From the NCBI GenBank assembly GCA_028707495.1, contig JAQWAS010000001.1, forward strand, positions 1 through 48,381: a DNA stretch of 48,381 bases. The letters run 5' to 3'. Positions 37,823 to 47,061 of this stretch are shown here, one piece after another. This DNA is from Patescibacteria group bacterium (GTDB lineage Bacteria > Patescibacteriota > Patescibacteriia > UBA2591 > JAQWAS01). The notes beneath the pieces are model-generated. The model saw nothing but the letters and a program-made list of their open reading frames with translations, was not told the DNA's origin and ran no database searches. The translations under genes and the position numbers were made by a program. How positions within the stretch are numbered: the stretch's first letter is position 1; each line of letters begins with the position of its first letter.

Positions 37823-39058
37823 ATGAAAATAAATTGGCGTCAATGTTCTAAAATTAAACAAAGTTTTTTGGTTTATTTATTTGTTTTATTATGTATTATT
37901 GTTTTTATAGTTGGTTTTTTGATTGGCCGAAAACAGATGAATCAGCCTCTAGATTTTGGTCAGATTTTAAATAAAAATAACGGTGAGGCGTATTTACATG
38001 AAGATGTGGATTTTGATTTATTTTGGCAGTTATGGAATAAGTTACAAGAAAATTATGTTGATCAGCCGGTGGCCGAGACTAAACTTTTTTATTCAGCTTT
38101 GGCTGGGATGGTGGCGGGTTTGGAAGATCCTTATTCTATGTTTTTAGATCCTCAAATGTCACAGGAATTTACAGAAGAACTTTCGGGTAAATTTGAAGGC
38201 ATTGGGGCTGAAATTGGTATTAAAAAATCGCAATTAATGATTGTGGCGCCTTTACCAGACACTCCAGCTGAACGTGCTGGGTTACGTCCGCGTGATCAGA
38301 TTTTAGCAATTGATAATTTAGATACGCGTGGTATGCCATTAGATAAAGCCGTGCAATTAATTCGTGGTGAAAAAGGTACTCCGGTAGTTTTAACTATCAT
38401 GCGCGACAATTTTGAACAGCCACAGGAATTTGAAATTATTCGCGAGGTGATTAAAATTATTACAGTTAAAGCCGAAATGAAGGGGGATGTGGGCTATATT
38501 AAAATGTCGAGCTTTAATGATAAGACTGAAAAAGAATTTGTAACAGCTTTAGATAATATTTTAAAAAATAATCCTAAAGCCTTAATTTTAGATTTACGCA
38601 ATAATCCGGGTGGTTATTTAAATGTTTCAGTTGAAGTGGCTTCGCATTGGATAGAAAGTGGTCAGGTTGTCGTTAAGGAAAAATTTTCTGACGATGATAT
38701 TTTTGAATACAAAAGTACAGCTAAACTACCGCGCTTAAATGATTATCCAACAATCGTGTTAGCTAATGAGGGTTCAGCTTCGGCTTCTGAAATCGTGGCC
38801 GGCGCTTTGCAAGATTATGCTTTGGCAACTATTTTGGGCGAACAAACTTTTGGTAAGGGTTCAGTTCAAGCCATAGAAAGTTTGGCTGATGGTTCAGCCG
38901 TTAAATTAACTGTGGCACGTTGGTTAACACCGCAGGGTAATTGTATTGAAGAAAATGGTATTATACCAGACGAAGAAGTTGAATTAACTATTGATGATTA
39001 TAATAATGATGCAGATCCACAATTGGATCGAGCTTTAGAAATTTTAAATAATAATTAA
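37823..39058 (+). CDS. S41 family C-terminal processing peptidase
   Basis: A 411-residue membrane-anchored protease. Transmembrane segment at about residues 16-34 (VYLFVLLCIIVFIVGFLIG). The cap has ALAGMVAGLEDPYSMFLDP. A PDZ domain follows (FEGIGAEIGI ... DTPAERAGLRPRDQILAID). The protease core shows GYIKMSSF, LDLRNNPGGYL, catalytic Ser in NEGSASASEIVAGAL near 320 and Lys in FGKGSVQ 25 residues later. Such CtpA-type enzymes trim exported proteins or wall hydrolases outside the membrane. Length is typical. Confidence 0.95.
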   Translation: MKINWRQCSKIKQSFLVYLFVLLCIIVFIVGFLIGRKQMNQPLDFGQILNKNNGEAYLHEDVDFDLFWQLWNKLQENYVDQPVAETKLFYSALAGMVAGLEDPYSMFLDPQMSQEFTEELSGKFEGIGAEIGIKKSQLMIVAPLPDTPAERAGLRPRDQILAIDNLDTRGMPLDKAVQLIRGEKGTPVVLTIMRDNFEQPQEFEIIREVIKIITVKAEMKGDVGYIKMSSFNDKTEKEFVTALDNILKNNPKALILDLRNNPGGYLNVSVEVASHWIESGQVVVKEKFSDDDIFEYKSTAKLPRLNDYPTIVLANEGSASASEIVAGALQDYALATILGEQTFGKGSVQAIESLADGSAVKLTVARWLTPQGNCIEENGIIPDEEVELTIDDYNNDADPQLDRALEILNNN

Positions 39059-39069
39059 ATTAAAAAAAT

Positions 39070-39516
39070 ATGCAAGTTATACTTTTAAAAGATGTTAAAA
39101 ATTTGGGCTATAAAAATGACATTAAAGAAGTGGCAGTTGGCCATGCAGTTAATTTTTTACTACCGCAAAAATTAGCCATTAAGGCTACACCACAAAAGAT
39201 AGCTGAAATTCAAACGAAACAAAAATTTTTAGCCAAACAAGAATCTAAAAATAAAAAAGAAATGCAAGTTGTGGCTGAAAAATTAAATAACCAAAACTTT
39301 GAATTAAAAGTTAAAACCAATAAAGAGGGGCATCTTTTTGGTGCGGTTCACGCTAAAGAAATCAGTCAGTTATTAAAAGAACAGGGCTATATAATTTCCG
39401 GTGATAAAATAAAAATTGATCAGAACATTAAAGAAGTTGGCGAACATGAAATAGAAATAAAATTGGCTCATGACATTAAATTTAAAATTAAATTAAACAT
39501 TAAATCACAAGAATAA
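39070..39516 (+). CDS. rplI: 50S ribosomal protein bL9
   Basis: A 148-residue protein with the bL9 N-terminal domain, [36 protein letters not shown], a connecting charged helix (residues 47-78) and the C-terminal domain with [14 protein letters not shown] and [17 protein letters not shown]. It binds 23S rRNA domain V. Several Patescibacteria lineages lack bL9, so its presence can help place the organism. It lies 11 bases after the protease gene. Confidence 0.97.
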   Translation: MQVILLKDVKNLGYKNDIKEVAVGHAVNFLLPQKLAIKATPQKIAEIQTKQKFLAKQESKNKKEMQVVAEKLNNQNFELKVKTNKEGHLFGAVHAKEISQLLKEQGYIISGDKIKIDQNIKEVGEHEIEIKLAHDIKFKIKLNIKSQE

Positions 39517-39536
39517 TAATTAATAAAAAAGTTTTT

Positions 39537-42257
39537 ATGAATCAAAATAAGGCAGTTTATTCTTTTGGTGGTCAGCAAGCCGATGGCAACGCACAAATGA
39601 AAAATTTACTAGGTGGCAAGGGGGCTAATTTAGCTGAAATGGATTTAATTGGCGTTCCAGTGCCTGCTGGTTTTACTATTACAACTGAGGTTTGTACTCA
39701 ATATAAAGATTTAGGTAAGGAGAAAACAATTAAGTTAATTAAAGCTGAAGTTGAAGAAGGGATTAAAAAAATAGAAAAAATTATGCAAGCTGGCTTTAAT
39801 AATCAAGATAATCCCTTGTTGGTTTCTGTCCGCTCTGGCGCTCGAGCTTCTATGCCTGGTATGATGGATACTATTTTAAATTTAGGTTTAAACGAACAGA
39901 CTATTTATGGTTTAATTAAAAAAAGCAATAACGAAAGGTTTGTTTGGGATTCATATCGACGTTTTGTGCAGATGTATGGTGACGTGGTCTTAGGTTTAAA
40001 ACCAGAATCTAAAGATGATATTGATCCTTTTGAAAAGATTATCGAAGAAGTTAAACAGGCCAAAAATGTAGAATTAGATACACAATTAGAAACAGTTGAT
40101 TTAAAAGAATTGGTTAATAAATTTAAACAATTAGTTAAAGATAAAACTGGTCATGATTTTCCAGAAGATCCATGGCAACAGCTTTGGGGTGCGATTATGG
40201 CAGTTTTTGATAGTTGGAATAATCCCCGTGCCAAGGTTTATCGTCAACTTAACAACATTCCTGAAGAGTGGGGAACGGCAGTTAATGTCCAAGCTATGGT
40301 TTTCGGTAATATGGGTGATAATTCAGCCACGGGAGTAGCTTTTACTCGTGATGCTGCTACTGGTGAAAACATTTTTAACGGTGAGTATTTAGTTAATGCT
40401 CAGGGCGAAGATGTAGTAGCTGGGACACGCACACCACAACAAATCACCAAGGAAGGTTCATTGCGTTGGGCTAAATTGGCTCAAATTTCTGAAGAAGATA
40501 GGGTTAAAAAATATCCCTCTTTGGAAGAAGTTATGCCACAAGTTTATCAAGAATTAAATCAAATTCAGAATAAATTAGAAGAGCATTATCAAGATATGCA
40601 AGATTTAGAGTTTACCATTCAAGATGGTAAATTGTGGTTATTACAAACCCGAAATGGCAAACGCACTGGTTTGGCGATGGTTAAAATTGCCATGGATTTA
40701 TTACGTGAAGGTAAAATTGATGAATCAACGGCTTTATTACGTCAAGAACCTAATAAATTAGATGAACTTTTACATCCTATTTTTGAATCGCAGTCTTTAA
40801 TACAAGCCCAACCTTTAACTAAGGGTTTACCAGCTTCACCGGGTGCGGCTACTGGTCAAATAATTTTTTTTGCCGATGAAGCTGATAAATTTGACAAAAC
40901 TATTTTAGTTAGAATAGAAACCTCACCGGAAGATTTAGAGGGGATGAATATTGCCAGGGGGATTTTAACTGCTCGAGGTGGAATGACCTCGCATGCCGCC
41001 GTAGTCGCCAGGGGTATGGGAAAATGTTGTGTTTCTGGTGCCGGTGAAATTAAAGTTGATTATAAAAATAGGACTATGCAAATCAGAGATGTAGAATTAA
41101 GAGAAGGTGATTGGTTGTCATTAGATGGTTCAACTGGTCAAGTTTATCATAGTCAAATTAAGACTCAGACCCCAGAATTAGATGGTGATTTTAGTGAAAT
41201 TATGAAATTAGCTGATAAATATCGTAAATTAAATATTAGAACTAATGCTGATACGCCTAAAGACGCTCAAATAGCTAGAGAATTTGGGGCTGAGGGAATT
41301 GGTTTGTGTCGGACTGAACATATGTTTTTCGAAGGTGAAAGAATTAAAGCCATGCGCGAAATGATTCTAGCCTCAGATGAAATGGGTCGCCAAAAGGCTT
41401 TGGATAAATTATTGCCGTTCCAACGTGAAGATTTTGAAGGCATTTTTAAAGCCATGAATGGTTTCCCTGTGACGGTTAGATTATTAGATCCGCCACTGCA
41501 CGAGTTTATTCCACATGAAGAAACTAATCAACAAGAAATGGCTAATGAAATGGGAGTCGCAGTTGAAATTATTCGTAATAAAGTTAAAGAATTACACGAA
41601 GTTAACCCGATGTTGGGTCATCGTGGTTGTCGTTTAGGTAATACTTATCCTGAGATTACCCGAATGCAAGTGAGAGCCATAATTGAAGCGGCTTTAAATA
41701 TTAAAAATGAAGGTATTGAAGTTAAACCAGAGATCATGATTCCTTTAACCGGAACCAAAGAAGAATTAAAAATGCAAGAAGAGATGACTCGACAAACAGT
41801 AGAAGAAATTTTTAATAACAGGGGAGACAGAGTTGATTATTTAGTTGGTACGATGATCGAAGTTCCACGAGCAGCTTTGACAGCTAATGAAATGGCAGAA
41901 GTGGCCGAATTTTTTTCTTTTGGTACTAATGATTTAACTCAAATGACTTTTGGTTATTCACGTGATGATGCTGGTAAATTTTTACCAATTTATATTAAAA
42001 AAGGTATTTTAAAGCACGATCCCTTTCAAGTTTTAGATCAAAATGGCGTAGGTCAATTGGTGACTATGGGTATTAATAAGGGTCGTCAAACACGGTCAAA
42101 TTTAAAAGTTGGTATTTGTGGTGAGCATGGTGGTGAACCAAGCTCAATTGAATTTTGTCATCGAGTCGGTATGAATTATGTGAGTTGTTCGCCCTTTAGA
42201 GTGCCAATTGCTAGATTAGCCGCAGCTCAGGCGAAAATTAAAGAAGATAATAAATAA
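39537..42257 (+). CDS. ppdK: Pyruvate, phosphate dikinase
   Basis: A 906-residue enzyme interconverting ATP + Pi + pyruvate with AMP + PPi + PEP. The ATP-grasp N-terminal domain has GGKGANLAEM near 27, VSVRSGARASMPGMMDTILNLG near 97 and the 2-fold TGVAFTRD. The swivelling domain carries phosphorylated His486 in GGMTSHAAVVARGMG. The C-terminal TIM barrel has LCRTEHMFF, MLGHRGCRLG, FSFGTNDLTQMTFG and VGICGEHGG with the catalytic Cys. Length is typical of bacterial PPDK. In Patescibacteria it often replaces or complements pyruvate kinase. Confidence 0.98.
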   Translation: MNQNKAVYSFGGQQADGNAQMKNLLGGKGANLAEMDLIGVPVPAGFTITTEVCTQYKDLGKEKTIKLIKAEVEEGIKKIEKIMQAGFNNQDNPLLVSVRSGARASMPGMMDTILNLGLNEQTIYGLIKKSNNERFVWDSYRRFVQMYGDVVLGLKPESKDDIDPFEKIIEEVKQAKNVELDTQLETVDLKELVNKFKQLVKDKTGHDFPEDPWQQLWGAIMAVFDSWNNPRAKVYRQLNNIPEEWGTAVNVQAMVFGNMGDNSATGVAFTRDAATGENIFNGEYLVNAQGEDVVAGTRTPQQITKEGSLRWAKLAQISEEDRVKKYPSLEEVMPQVYQELNQIQNKLEEHYQDMQDLEFTIQDGKLWLLQTRNGKRTGLAMVKIAMDLLREGKIDESTALLRQEPNKLDELLHPIFESQSLIQAQPLTKGLPASPGAATGQIIFFADEADKFDKTILVRIETSPEDLEGMNIARGILTARGGMTSHAAVVARGMGKCCVSGAGEIKVDYKNRTMQIRDVELREGDWLSLDGSTGQVYHSQIKTQTPELDGDFSEIMKLADKYRKLNIRTNADTPKDAQIAREFGAEGIGLCRTEHMFFEGERIKAMREMILASDEMGRQKALDKLLPFQREDFEGIFKAMNGFPVTVRLLDPPLHEFIPHEETNQQEMANEMGVAVEIIRNKVKELHEVNPMLGHRGCRLGNTYPEITRMQVRAIIEAALNIKNEGIEVKPEIMIPLTGTKEELKMQEEMTRQTVEEIFNNRGDRVDYLVGTMIEVPRAALTANEMAEVAEFFSFGTNDLTQMTFGYSRDDAGKFLPIYIKKGILKHDPFQVLDQNGVGQLVTMGINKGRQTRSNLKVGICGEHGGEPSSIEFCHRVGMNYVSCSPFRVPIARLAAAQAKIKEDNK

Positions 42258-42288
42258 TATATTTTAAAAAATAAAAATTAAAAAATAT

Positions 42289-43914
42289 ATGGCTTCAAAA
42301 ACCAAGTATATTTTTGTCATGGGCGGAGTTTTATCTGGCCTAGGTAAAGGCATTGCCACAGCTTCAATTGCTAAATTATTGCAAAGTAAGGGCTATAAAG
42401 TTACGGCCATGAAAATTGATCCATATTTAAACGTGGATGCTGGTACGATGAATCCAATTGAGCATGGAGAGGTTTTTGTGACTAAAGATGGCTTAGAGTG
42501 TGATCAAGATATTGGCAATTATGAACGATTTTTAGATCAGGAATTAACCAAAGATAACTACATGACAACTGGTCAGGTTTATGCTTCGGTTATTCAAAGA
42601 GAAAGAAATTTAGAATACGAAGGTAAATGTGTTGATCCCGTACCGTATACAGTTGAAGAAATTACTCGACGGATTAAACTTTTAGCTCGCAAGAGTCAGG
42701 CCGATTTTATTTTAATCGAAATTGGCGGAACGGTTGGCGAATACCAAAATTCAATTTATTTTGAAGCGGCACGTTTAATGCATTTAAATAATCCTCGCCA
42801 GGTTTTATTTATTTTACTTTCATACTTACCAATTCCCGGCAAAATTGGCGAAATGAAAACCAAACCAACTCAACACGCAGTCCGGACTTTAAATTCTATG
42901 GGCATCCAACCTGACTTTGTTTTGGGTCGAGCGACTGTGCCGATGGATGATTCACGTAAACGTAAAATTTCTATCACCTGCAACTTAAACAAACAAGATA
43001 TTATTTCAGCGCCAGATGTGGAATATATCTATGATATTCCTTTAAATTTTGAACAAGATGGTTTAACTAAGCAAATTTTAAAGAAATTTAAATTAAGAGC
43101 CAAAAAACAAGATTTAAAAGAATGGCAAATTTTTATTAATAAAATAAAAAATTCCAAACAGATTTTAAATATTGGAATTATTGGTAAATATTTTGCTACA
43201 GGCAAATTTGTTTTAGCTGATTCATATATTTCAGTCATTGAAGCTATTAAGCATGCCGGTTGGTATCAAAATTGCCAAGTTAATTTAAATTGGATTGATT
43301 CTGATAAATATGAAAAAAGCCCAAACGAACTTAAAGAATTAAAACAATTTGATGGTATAATCGTGCCGGGTGGTTTTGGCAAACGAGGCGTCGAGGGTAA
43401 AATTTTAGCTATTGGTTATGCGCGTAAAAATAAAATTCCATTTTTAGGTTTATGCTATGGTATGCAGTTAGCTACGATTGAATTTGCCAGAAATGTAGCT
43501 GGTTTTAAAAATGCTAATTCAACTGAAATAAATTCCAAAACACCTTATCCGGTGATTGATATTTTGCCAGAACAAAAAGAAAAAATTAAAAACAAGGATT
43601 ATGGTGGATCAATGCGTTTAGGAGATTATCCCTGTGTTTTAAAGGCTAAAACTAAAGTTCAACAAGTTTATAAAACAGATGAAATTATTGAACGTCATCG
43701 TCATCGTTATGAATTTAACAACAAATATCGGCAAGAATTAGAAAATAAAGGCTTAATTTTTAGTGGGACTTCGCCCGATGGCAAATTAGTTGAAATGATT
43801 GAATTACCCAACCATCCCTTTTTTGTGGCTTGTCAATTTCATCCGGAATTTAAATCACGGCCCATTCATCCCCATCCATTATTTAAAGAATTTATCAAAA
43901 GTTGTCAAAAATAA
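42289..43914 (+). CDS. pyrG: CTP synthase
   Basis: A 541-residue enzyme making CTP from UTP, ATP and glutamine. The synthase domain starts YIFVMGGVLSGLGKGIATAS and contains KIDPYLNVDAGTMNPIEHGE and IEIGGTVGEYQN. The class I glutaminase domain (from about 290) has GGFGKRG, the nucleophile Cys in GLCYGMQLA near 386, and the His-Glu pair in CQFHPEFKSRP near 515. Interdomain HRHRYEFNN is conserved. Length is normal. It is the last gene before the convergent tRNA pair. Confidence 0.98.
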   Translation: MASKTKYIFVMGGVLSGLGKGIATASIAKLLQSKGYKVTAMKIDPYLNVDAGTMNPIEHGEVFVTKDGLECDQDIGNYERFLDQELTKDNYMTTGQVYASVIQRERNLEYEGKCVDPVPYTVEEITRRIKLLARKSQADFILIEIGGTVGEYQNSIYFEAARLMHLNNPRQVLFILLSYLPIPGKIGEMKTKPTQHAVRTLNSMGIQPDFVLGRATVPMDDSRKRKISITCNLNKQDIISAPDVEYIYDIPLNFEQDGLTKQILKKFKLRAKKQDLKEWQIFINKIKNSKQILNIGIIGKYFATGKFVLADSYISVIEAIKHAGWYQNCQVNLNWIDSDKYEKSPNELKELKQFDGIIVPGGFGKRGVEGKILAIGYARKNKIPFLGLCYGMQLATIEFARNVAGFKNANSTEINSKTPYPVIDILPEQKEKIKNKDYGGSMRLGDYPCVLKAKTKVQQVYKTDEIIERHRHRYEFNNKYRQELENKGLIFSGTSPDGKLVEMIELPNHPFFVACQFHPEFKSRPIHPHPLFKEFIKSCQK

Positions 43915-43918
43915 AAAA

Positions 43919-43989
43919 AGCCCCCTGTCAGAATCGAACTGACGTATGTGGTTTACGATACCACCGTTCTACCACTGAACTAAAGGGGC
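43919..43989 (-). tRNA. tRNA-Thr (CGT)
   Basis: The cloverleaf is complete on the minus strand: acceptor GCCCCTT/AGGGGGC, D-stem GTTC/GAAC, anticodon stem GTGGT/ACCAC around ATCGTAA (anticodon CGT), T-stem GTCAG/CTGAC with TTCGATT. 71 nt, CCA not encoded; followed by a T-rich tract. Confidence 0.95.
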
Positions 43990-43994
43990 TAAAT

Positions 43995-44065
43995 AGCGGG
44001 ATACGGGAATCGAACCCGTCCTTCAACCTTGGGAAGGTCGTGTACTACCACTGTACTAATCCCGC
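43995..44065 (-). tRNA. tRNA-Gly (CCC)
   Basis: Minus strand: acceptor GCGGGAT/ATCCCGC, D-stem GTAC/GTAC, anticodon stem CGACC/GGTTG around TTCCCAA (anticodon CCC), T-stem ACGGG/CCCGT with TTCGATT. 71 nt, CCA not encoded. It is upstream of tRNA-Thr, five bases apart, presumably co-transcribed. Confidence 0.95.
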
Positions 44066-44082
44066 ATAATTTATATTAATTT

Positions 44083-44859
44083 ATGTTAACATATTATAAA
44101 AAAATTGTCATTAGTTTATTAATTATAATTGGCTTAGTTATAAATTTTAACTGTGTGCAAGCCAAAGCAGTTTTAACACGTAAAGTTGTTTATTTAGGAC
44201 AGGAAATTTTAGACAAAGGCTTTACTTTGGAAAGTTATGATCAAAATTTTAAAATTGGTGTTTGGCCAAAAATTTTAAACCAACCAAGTAAATTAAGCTT
44301 AAACGATGAGGGTCGAGCGGGCTTAGTTATACCGGATGATAAAAGTTTAATTTCTAATTTATACGTTTATAAATTTAATCAAACGGATTTTGCTGATTTT
44401 CAAGGCGCTTACACTTTAAAAATAAAATATACCAGCGACAACGTTTTGCGTAAGGGTATTTATTTTTATAATCCAGCCATGCAAACTTGGTCAGAGGCTC
44501 AACCATCCAAAATTAATTTAGAAGATCAAACTATGAGTATAAATTTAAAATTTCCTTATGCTCAAGTGGCGGTTTTGGAAGATAAGGTTGAACAAGGTCA
44601 AGCCAGTTGGTATCATTGTGTGGGTGGTCTATATGCGGCCCATCCAGAATATGAGCGTGGCACATATTTGAAAGTAACTAACTTAGAAAACGATAAATCG
44701 GTCGTGGTTAAGGTTAATGATTGGGGGCCAGATAGATCTATTTTTCCGGAGCGGGTGATTGATTTAGATTCACAAGCTTTTAAACAATTAGCACCTTTAA
44801 GTTGGGGCGTAATTAATGTTAAAGTTGAAAAAATTGATCAACTAGAATTAAATGAATAA
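44083..44859 (+). CDS. RlpA-like double-psi beta-barrel protein
   Basis: A 258-residue exported protein. A signal peptide or anchor ends near residue 28 (NCVQAKA). The middle (30-165) is a beta-rich domain without a recognised family. The C-terminal domain from GQASWYHCVGGLYAA (about 172) to VEKIDQ is RlpA-like: GTYLKVTNLENDKSVVVKVNDWGPD, then FPERVIDLDSQAFKQLAPLSWGVINV. It keeps the NDxGP and VIDL motifs tied to lytic transglycosylase activity on wall glycan. It lies upstream of ftsEX, which suits a role in division or wall remodelling. Confidence 0.88.
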   Translation: MLTYYKKIVISLLIIIGLVINFNCVQAKAVLTRKVVYLGQEILDKGFTLESYDQNFKIGVWPKILNQPSKLSLNDEGRAGLVIPDDKSLISNLYVYKFNQTDFADFQGAYTLKIKYTSDNVLRKGIYFYNPAMQTWSEAQPSKINLEDQTMSINLKFPYAQVAVLEDKVEQGQASWYHCVGGLYAAHPEYERGTYLKVTNLENDKSVVVKVNDWGPDRSIFPERVIDLDSQAFKQLAPLSWGVINVKVEKIDQLELNE

Positions 44860-44891
44860 AAAGTGTACAATATTAGAATAAAAATAAAAAC

Positions 44892-45572
44892 ATGATAACT
44901 TTAAAAAATATTACCAAATTTTATCCGCCAGACACCTATGCTTTAAATAATGTTAATTTATGTATTAAGCCAGGAGAGTTTGTATCGGTTATTGGTCGCA
45001 GTGGGGCAGGTAAATCAACAATTATTAAATTATTAATTGCCGAGGAGAAACCAGATCAAGGTCAAATCAGTATTGGTGGTTGGGATATTACTAAAATTAA
45101 ACACAATGACGTGCCATTGTTGCGTCGCCAATTAGGCGTAGTTTTTCAGGATATAAAATTATTACCTAAAAAAACAGTTTTTGAAAATGTAGCTTTTGCT
45201 TTAGAAGTTAGTGGAGCGAATGATAATGAAATTAAACAAGTTGTACCGGAATTATTAAAGATTGTAGGTTTGGAAAGCAAAACAAAACGTTTTCCATATC
45301 AACTGTCAGGAGGGGAAGCTCAACGTGCTGCCATTGCTCGAGCATTAGTTCATCAACCTAAAATTTTAATTGCCGACGAGCCGACTGGTAATTTGGACGG
45401 AATTAATACCAAGGAGATTGTTGATTTATTAGAAAAAATTAATGAATTAGGTACAACGGTGGTTTTAGTTAGTCATGATTCAGAAATTGTTAATTATTTA
45501 AAAAAGAGAGTTATTACTTTAAAAAATGGCATAATTATAGCTGATCAAGAGAAGGGTTGCTATTCAATTTAA
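44892..45572 (+). CDS. ftsE: Cell division ATP-binding protein FtsE
   Basis: A 226-residue ABC ATPase. Walker A GRSGAGKST near residue 36; Q-loop VVFQDIKLLP; signature LSGGEAQRAAIARAL near 138; Walker B ILIADEPTGNLD near 160; and H-loop VLVSHD. With FtsX it forms a membrane complex that switches wall hydrolases at the division site. ftsX follows 34 bases later. Confidence 0.96.
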   Translation: MITLKNITKFYPPDTYALNNVNLCIKPGEFVSVIGRSGAGKSTIIKLLIAEEKPDQGQISIGGWDITKIKHNDVPLLRRQLGVVFQDIKLLPKKTVFENVAFALEVSGANDNEIKQVVPELLKIVGLESKTKRFPYQLSGGEAQRAAIARALVHQPKILIADEPTGNLDGINTKEIVDLLEKINELGTTVVLVSHDSEIVNYLKKRVITLKNGIIIADQEKGCYSI

Positions 45573-45597
45573 ATATAAATATAAATATAAATATAAA
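45571..45597. repeat. AAATAT hexamer microsatellite between ftsE and ftsX
   Basis: Four AAATAT units plus an AAACAT variant fill the spacer directly before the ftsX start codon. Confidence 0.8.
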
Positions 45598-45606
45598 CAT
45601 AAACCC

Positions 45607-46527
45607 ATGTTAATCACTTTAAGACGAATTTTAAAATTATCTTTTCAAAGTTTCTGGCGTAATATTTGGTTGTCATTAATTACTATTTTTATTATTTTTT
45701 TGGCGTTGTTTTCTATTTCAATGTTGGTGAATTTAAATATCTTAGTGGATGTTTCAATTGAGAGTATTAAAGAAAAGGTTGATTTGAGTTTATATTTTAA
45801 ATCTGAAGTGACACAGGAAGAAGTGGTTAAAATTAAATCAGAATTAGAAAATTTAGTTGAAGTCGAGAGTATTAATTTTATTTCCCGAGATCAAGCTTTA
45901 AATGATTTAAAAGAAAAACAAAAAGGAAATGATTTAATTATAAAATCAATTCAGGAATTAGATGAAAATCCACTGGGAGACAGTTTAACAATTAAAGCGC
46001 GCAACATTGAGGATTATAAAGAAATTATTTTATATATCAGTGGGAACGCCGATTATGAAGCTAAAATTTGGAATCAAGAGTTTGATGAAGATTATAACGA
46101 GATTGTTGATAAATTAGAATCGGTTTCGTCACGCATTGAACAGATTGGTTTTTTCATTATTGCTTTGTTTGTGATTATCGCTTTCTTGATTATTTTTAAT
46201 ACTATTCGTATTGGTATTTATACTTATCGAGAGGAAATCGGTGTAATGAAATTAGTTGGGGCTAAAAGTAATTTTGTTCGTGCACCCTTTTTAGTTGAGA
46301 CAATAGTGTTTATTATTATAGCTTGGGTGATTAATACAACTTTGTTTTTTGTTTTAGCTAAGACAACTCAGCTACAAATTAGTACTTTTATCGGTAATGC
46401 AGATTTTAGTCTACTTGAACATTATTTAGCTAATTTTGGTATGGTTTTCGGTTGGCAATTGATTTTGGTAATTTTATTGGGGATGGTGAGTTGTACGATC
46501 GCTATAAGAAGATATTTGAGGGTTTAA
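45607..46527 (+). CDS. ftsX: Cell division protein FtsX
   Basis: A 306-residue membrane protein with four transmembrane segments: one after the short cytoplasmic N terminus (about 20-43), then three in the C-terminal half (about 182-203, 228-250 and 272-295). The first extracellular loop (45-175) contains the FtsX ectodomain with VDLSLYFKSEVTQEEV and ISRDQAL. The cytoplasmic motif YREEIGVMKLVGAKSNFVRAPFL contacts FtsE. Length and topology are normal for the family. Confidence 0.95.
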   Translation: MLITLRRILKLSFQSFWRNIWLSLITIFIIFLALFSISMLVNLNILVDVSIESIKEKVDLSLYFKSEVTQEEVVKIKSELENLVEVESINFISRDQALNDLKEKQKGNDLIIKSIQELDENPLGDSLTIKARNIEDYKEIILYISGNADYEAKIWNQEFDEDYNEIVDKLESVSSRIEQIGFFIIALFVIIAFLIIFNTIRIGIYTYREEIGVMKLVGAKSNFVRAPFLVETIVFIIIAWVINTTLFFVLAKTTQLQISTFIGNADFSLLEHYLANFGMVFGWQLILVILLGMVSCTIAIRRYLRV

Positions 46528-46693
46528 TACTACAATTAGCAATTTACAATTTTAAATTTTTATTGAATTTTTAATGAATTAATTTTTAATATTTTAGTAT
46601 TTTTAACCAAACATTTAAAACTAGACATTAGAAATTTAAAAATTAGAAATTCATTGGAAATTAGGAATTAGATATTAGAAATTAAAATTACGT

Positions 46694-46767
46694 TCGGGGG
46701 TCGTCTAATGGTAGGACAGCAGGTTCTGGTCCTGTCAATGGGGGTTCGATTCCCTCCCTCCGAGCCA
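46694..46767 (+). tRNA. tRNA-Gln (CTG)
   Basis: Acceptor TCGGGGG/CCTCCGA, D-stem GTCT/GGAC, anticodon stem GCAGG/CCTGT around TTCTGGT (anticodon CTG), T-stem GGGGG/CCCTC. 74 nt including an encoded CCA, unlike the tRNA pair at 43919-44065. Confidence 0.95.
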
Positions 46768-46777
46768 AGTATGTACG

Positions 46778-46803
46778 AACAGAGGCTAAAACCTCTGTTT
46801 TTG
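46778..46803 (+). terminator. Terminator of tRNA-Gln
   Basis: AACAGAGG (46778-46785) pairs with CCTCTGTT (46792-46799), followed by TTT. Confidence 0.88.
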
Positions 46804-46824
46804 CTTTGTTTAAAGGTTATCCAC

Positions 46825-46852
46825 TTGTGTTATAATAAATTTGAGTTATAAT
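46825..46852 (+). promoter_or_regulatory. Promoter for the SAM riboswitch transcript
   Basis: TTGTGT at 46825-46830 and TATAAT at 46847-46852, 16 bases apart, just upstream of the aptamer. Confidence 0.45.
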
Positions 46853-46886
46853 ATAAAAGTAGCAACTATACAATTGAAAAAATTAA

Positions 46887-46993
46887 TTATCAAGAGTGCA
46901 AAGTAGAGACATGGCTCCGTAACTTTGCCAGCAACCCTTGAAGGTGACACTTCAAGAAGGTGCTAAATCCATGCCTTAAGGTAGGAAAGATAA
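46887..46993 (+). promoter_or_regulatory. SAM-I riboswitch aptamer
   Basis: Conserved S-box features in order: TATCAAGAG; P2 GCAAAGT/ACTTTGC enclosing GAGACATGGCTCCGTAAC; CAGCAACC; P3 CTTGAAG/CTTCAAG; AAGGTGCTAAATCC, the invariant J3/4 block; P4 GCCTT/AAGGT; closing P1 TTATC/GATAA. It binds S-adenosylmethionine. GGAAAGAT (46984-46991) overlaps the P1 3' strand and can pair with ATCTTTCC (47021-47028) as an antiterminator. Confidence 0.93.
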
Positions 46994-47020
46994 AAGGTCG
47001 TTTTTATATTTATATAAAAT

Positions 47021-47049
47021 ATCTTTCCTGGTTTAGGGAAAGATTTTTT
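47021..47049 (+). terminator. SAM-controlled intrinsic terminator
   Basis: ATCTTTCC (47021-47028) pairs with GGAAAGAT (47037-47044), followed by TTTTTT. The first arm is also the target of the antiterminator strand in the aptamer. High SAM should therefore end transcription before the gene at 47062. Confidence 0.92.
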
Positions 47050-47061
47050 AATTTAAAATAT

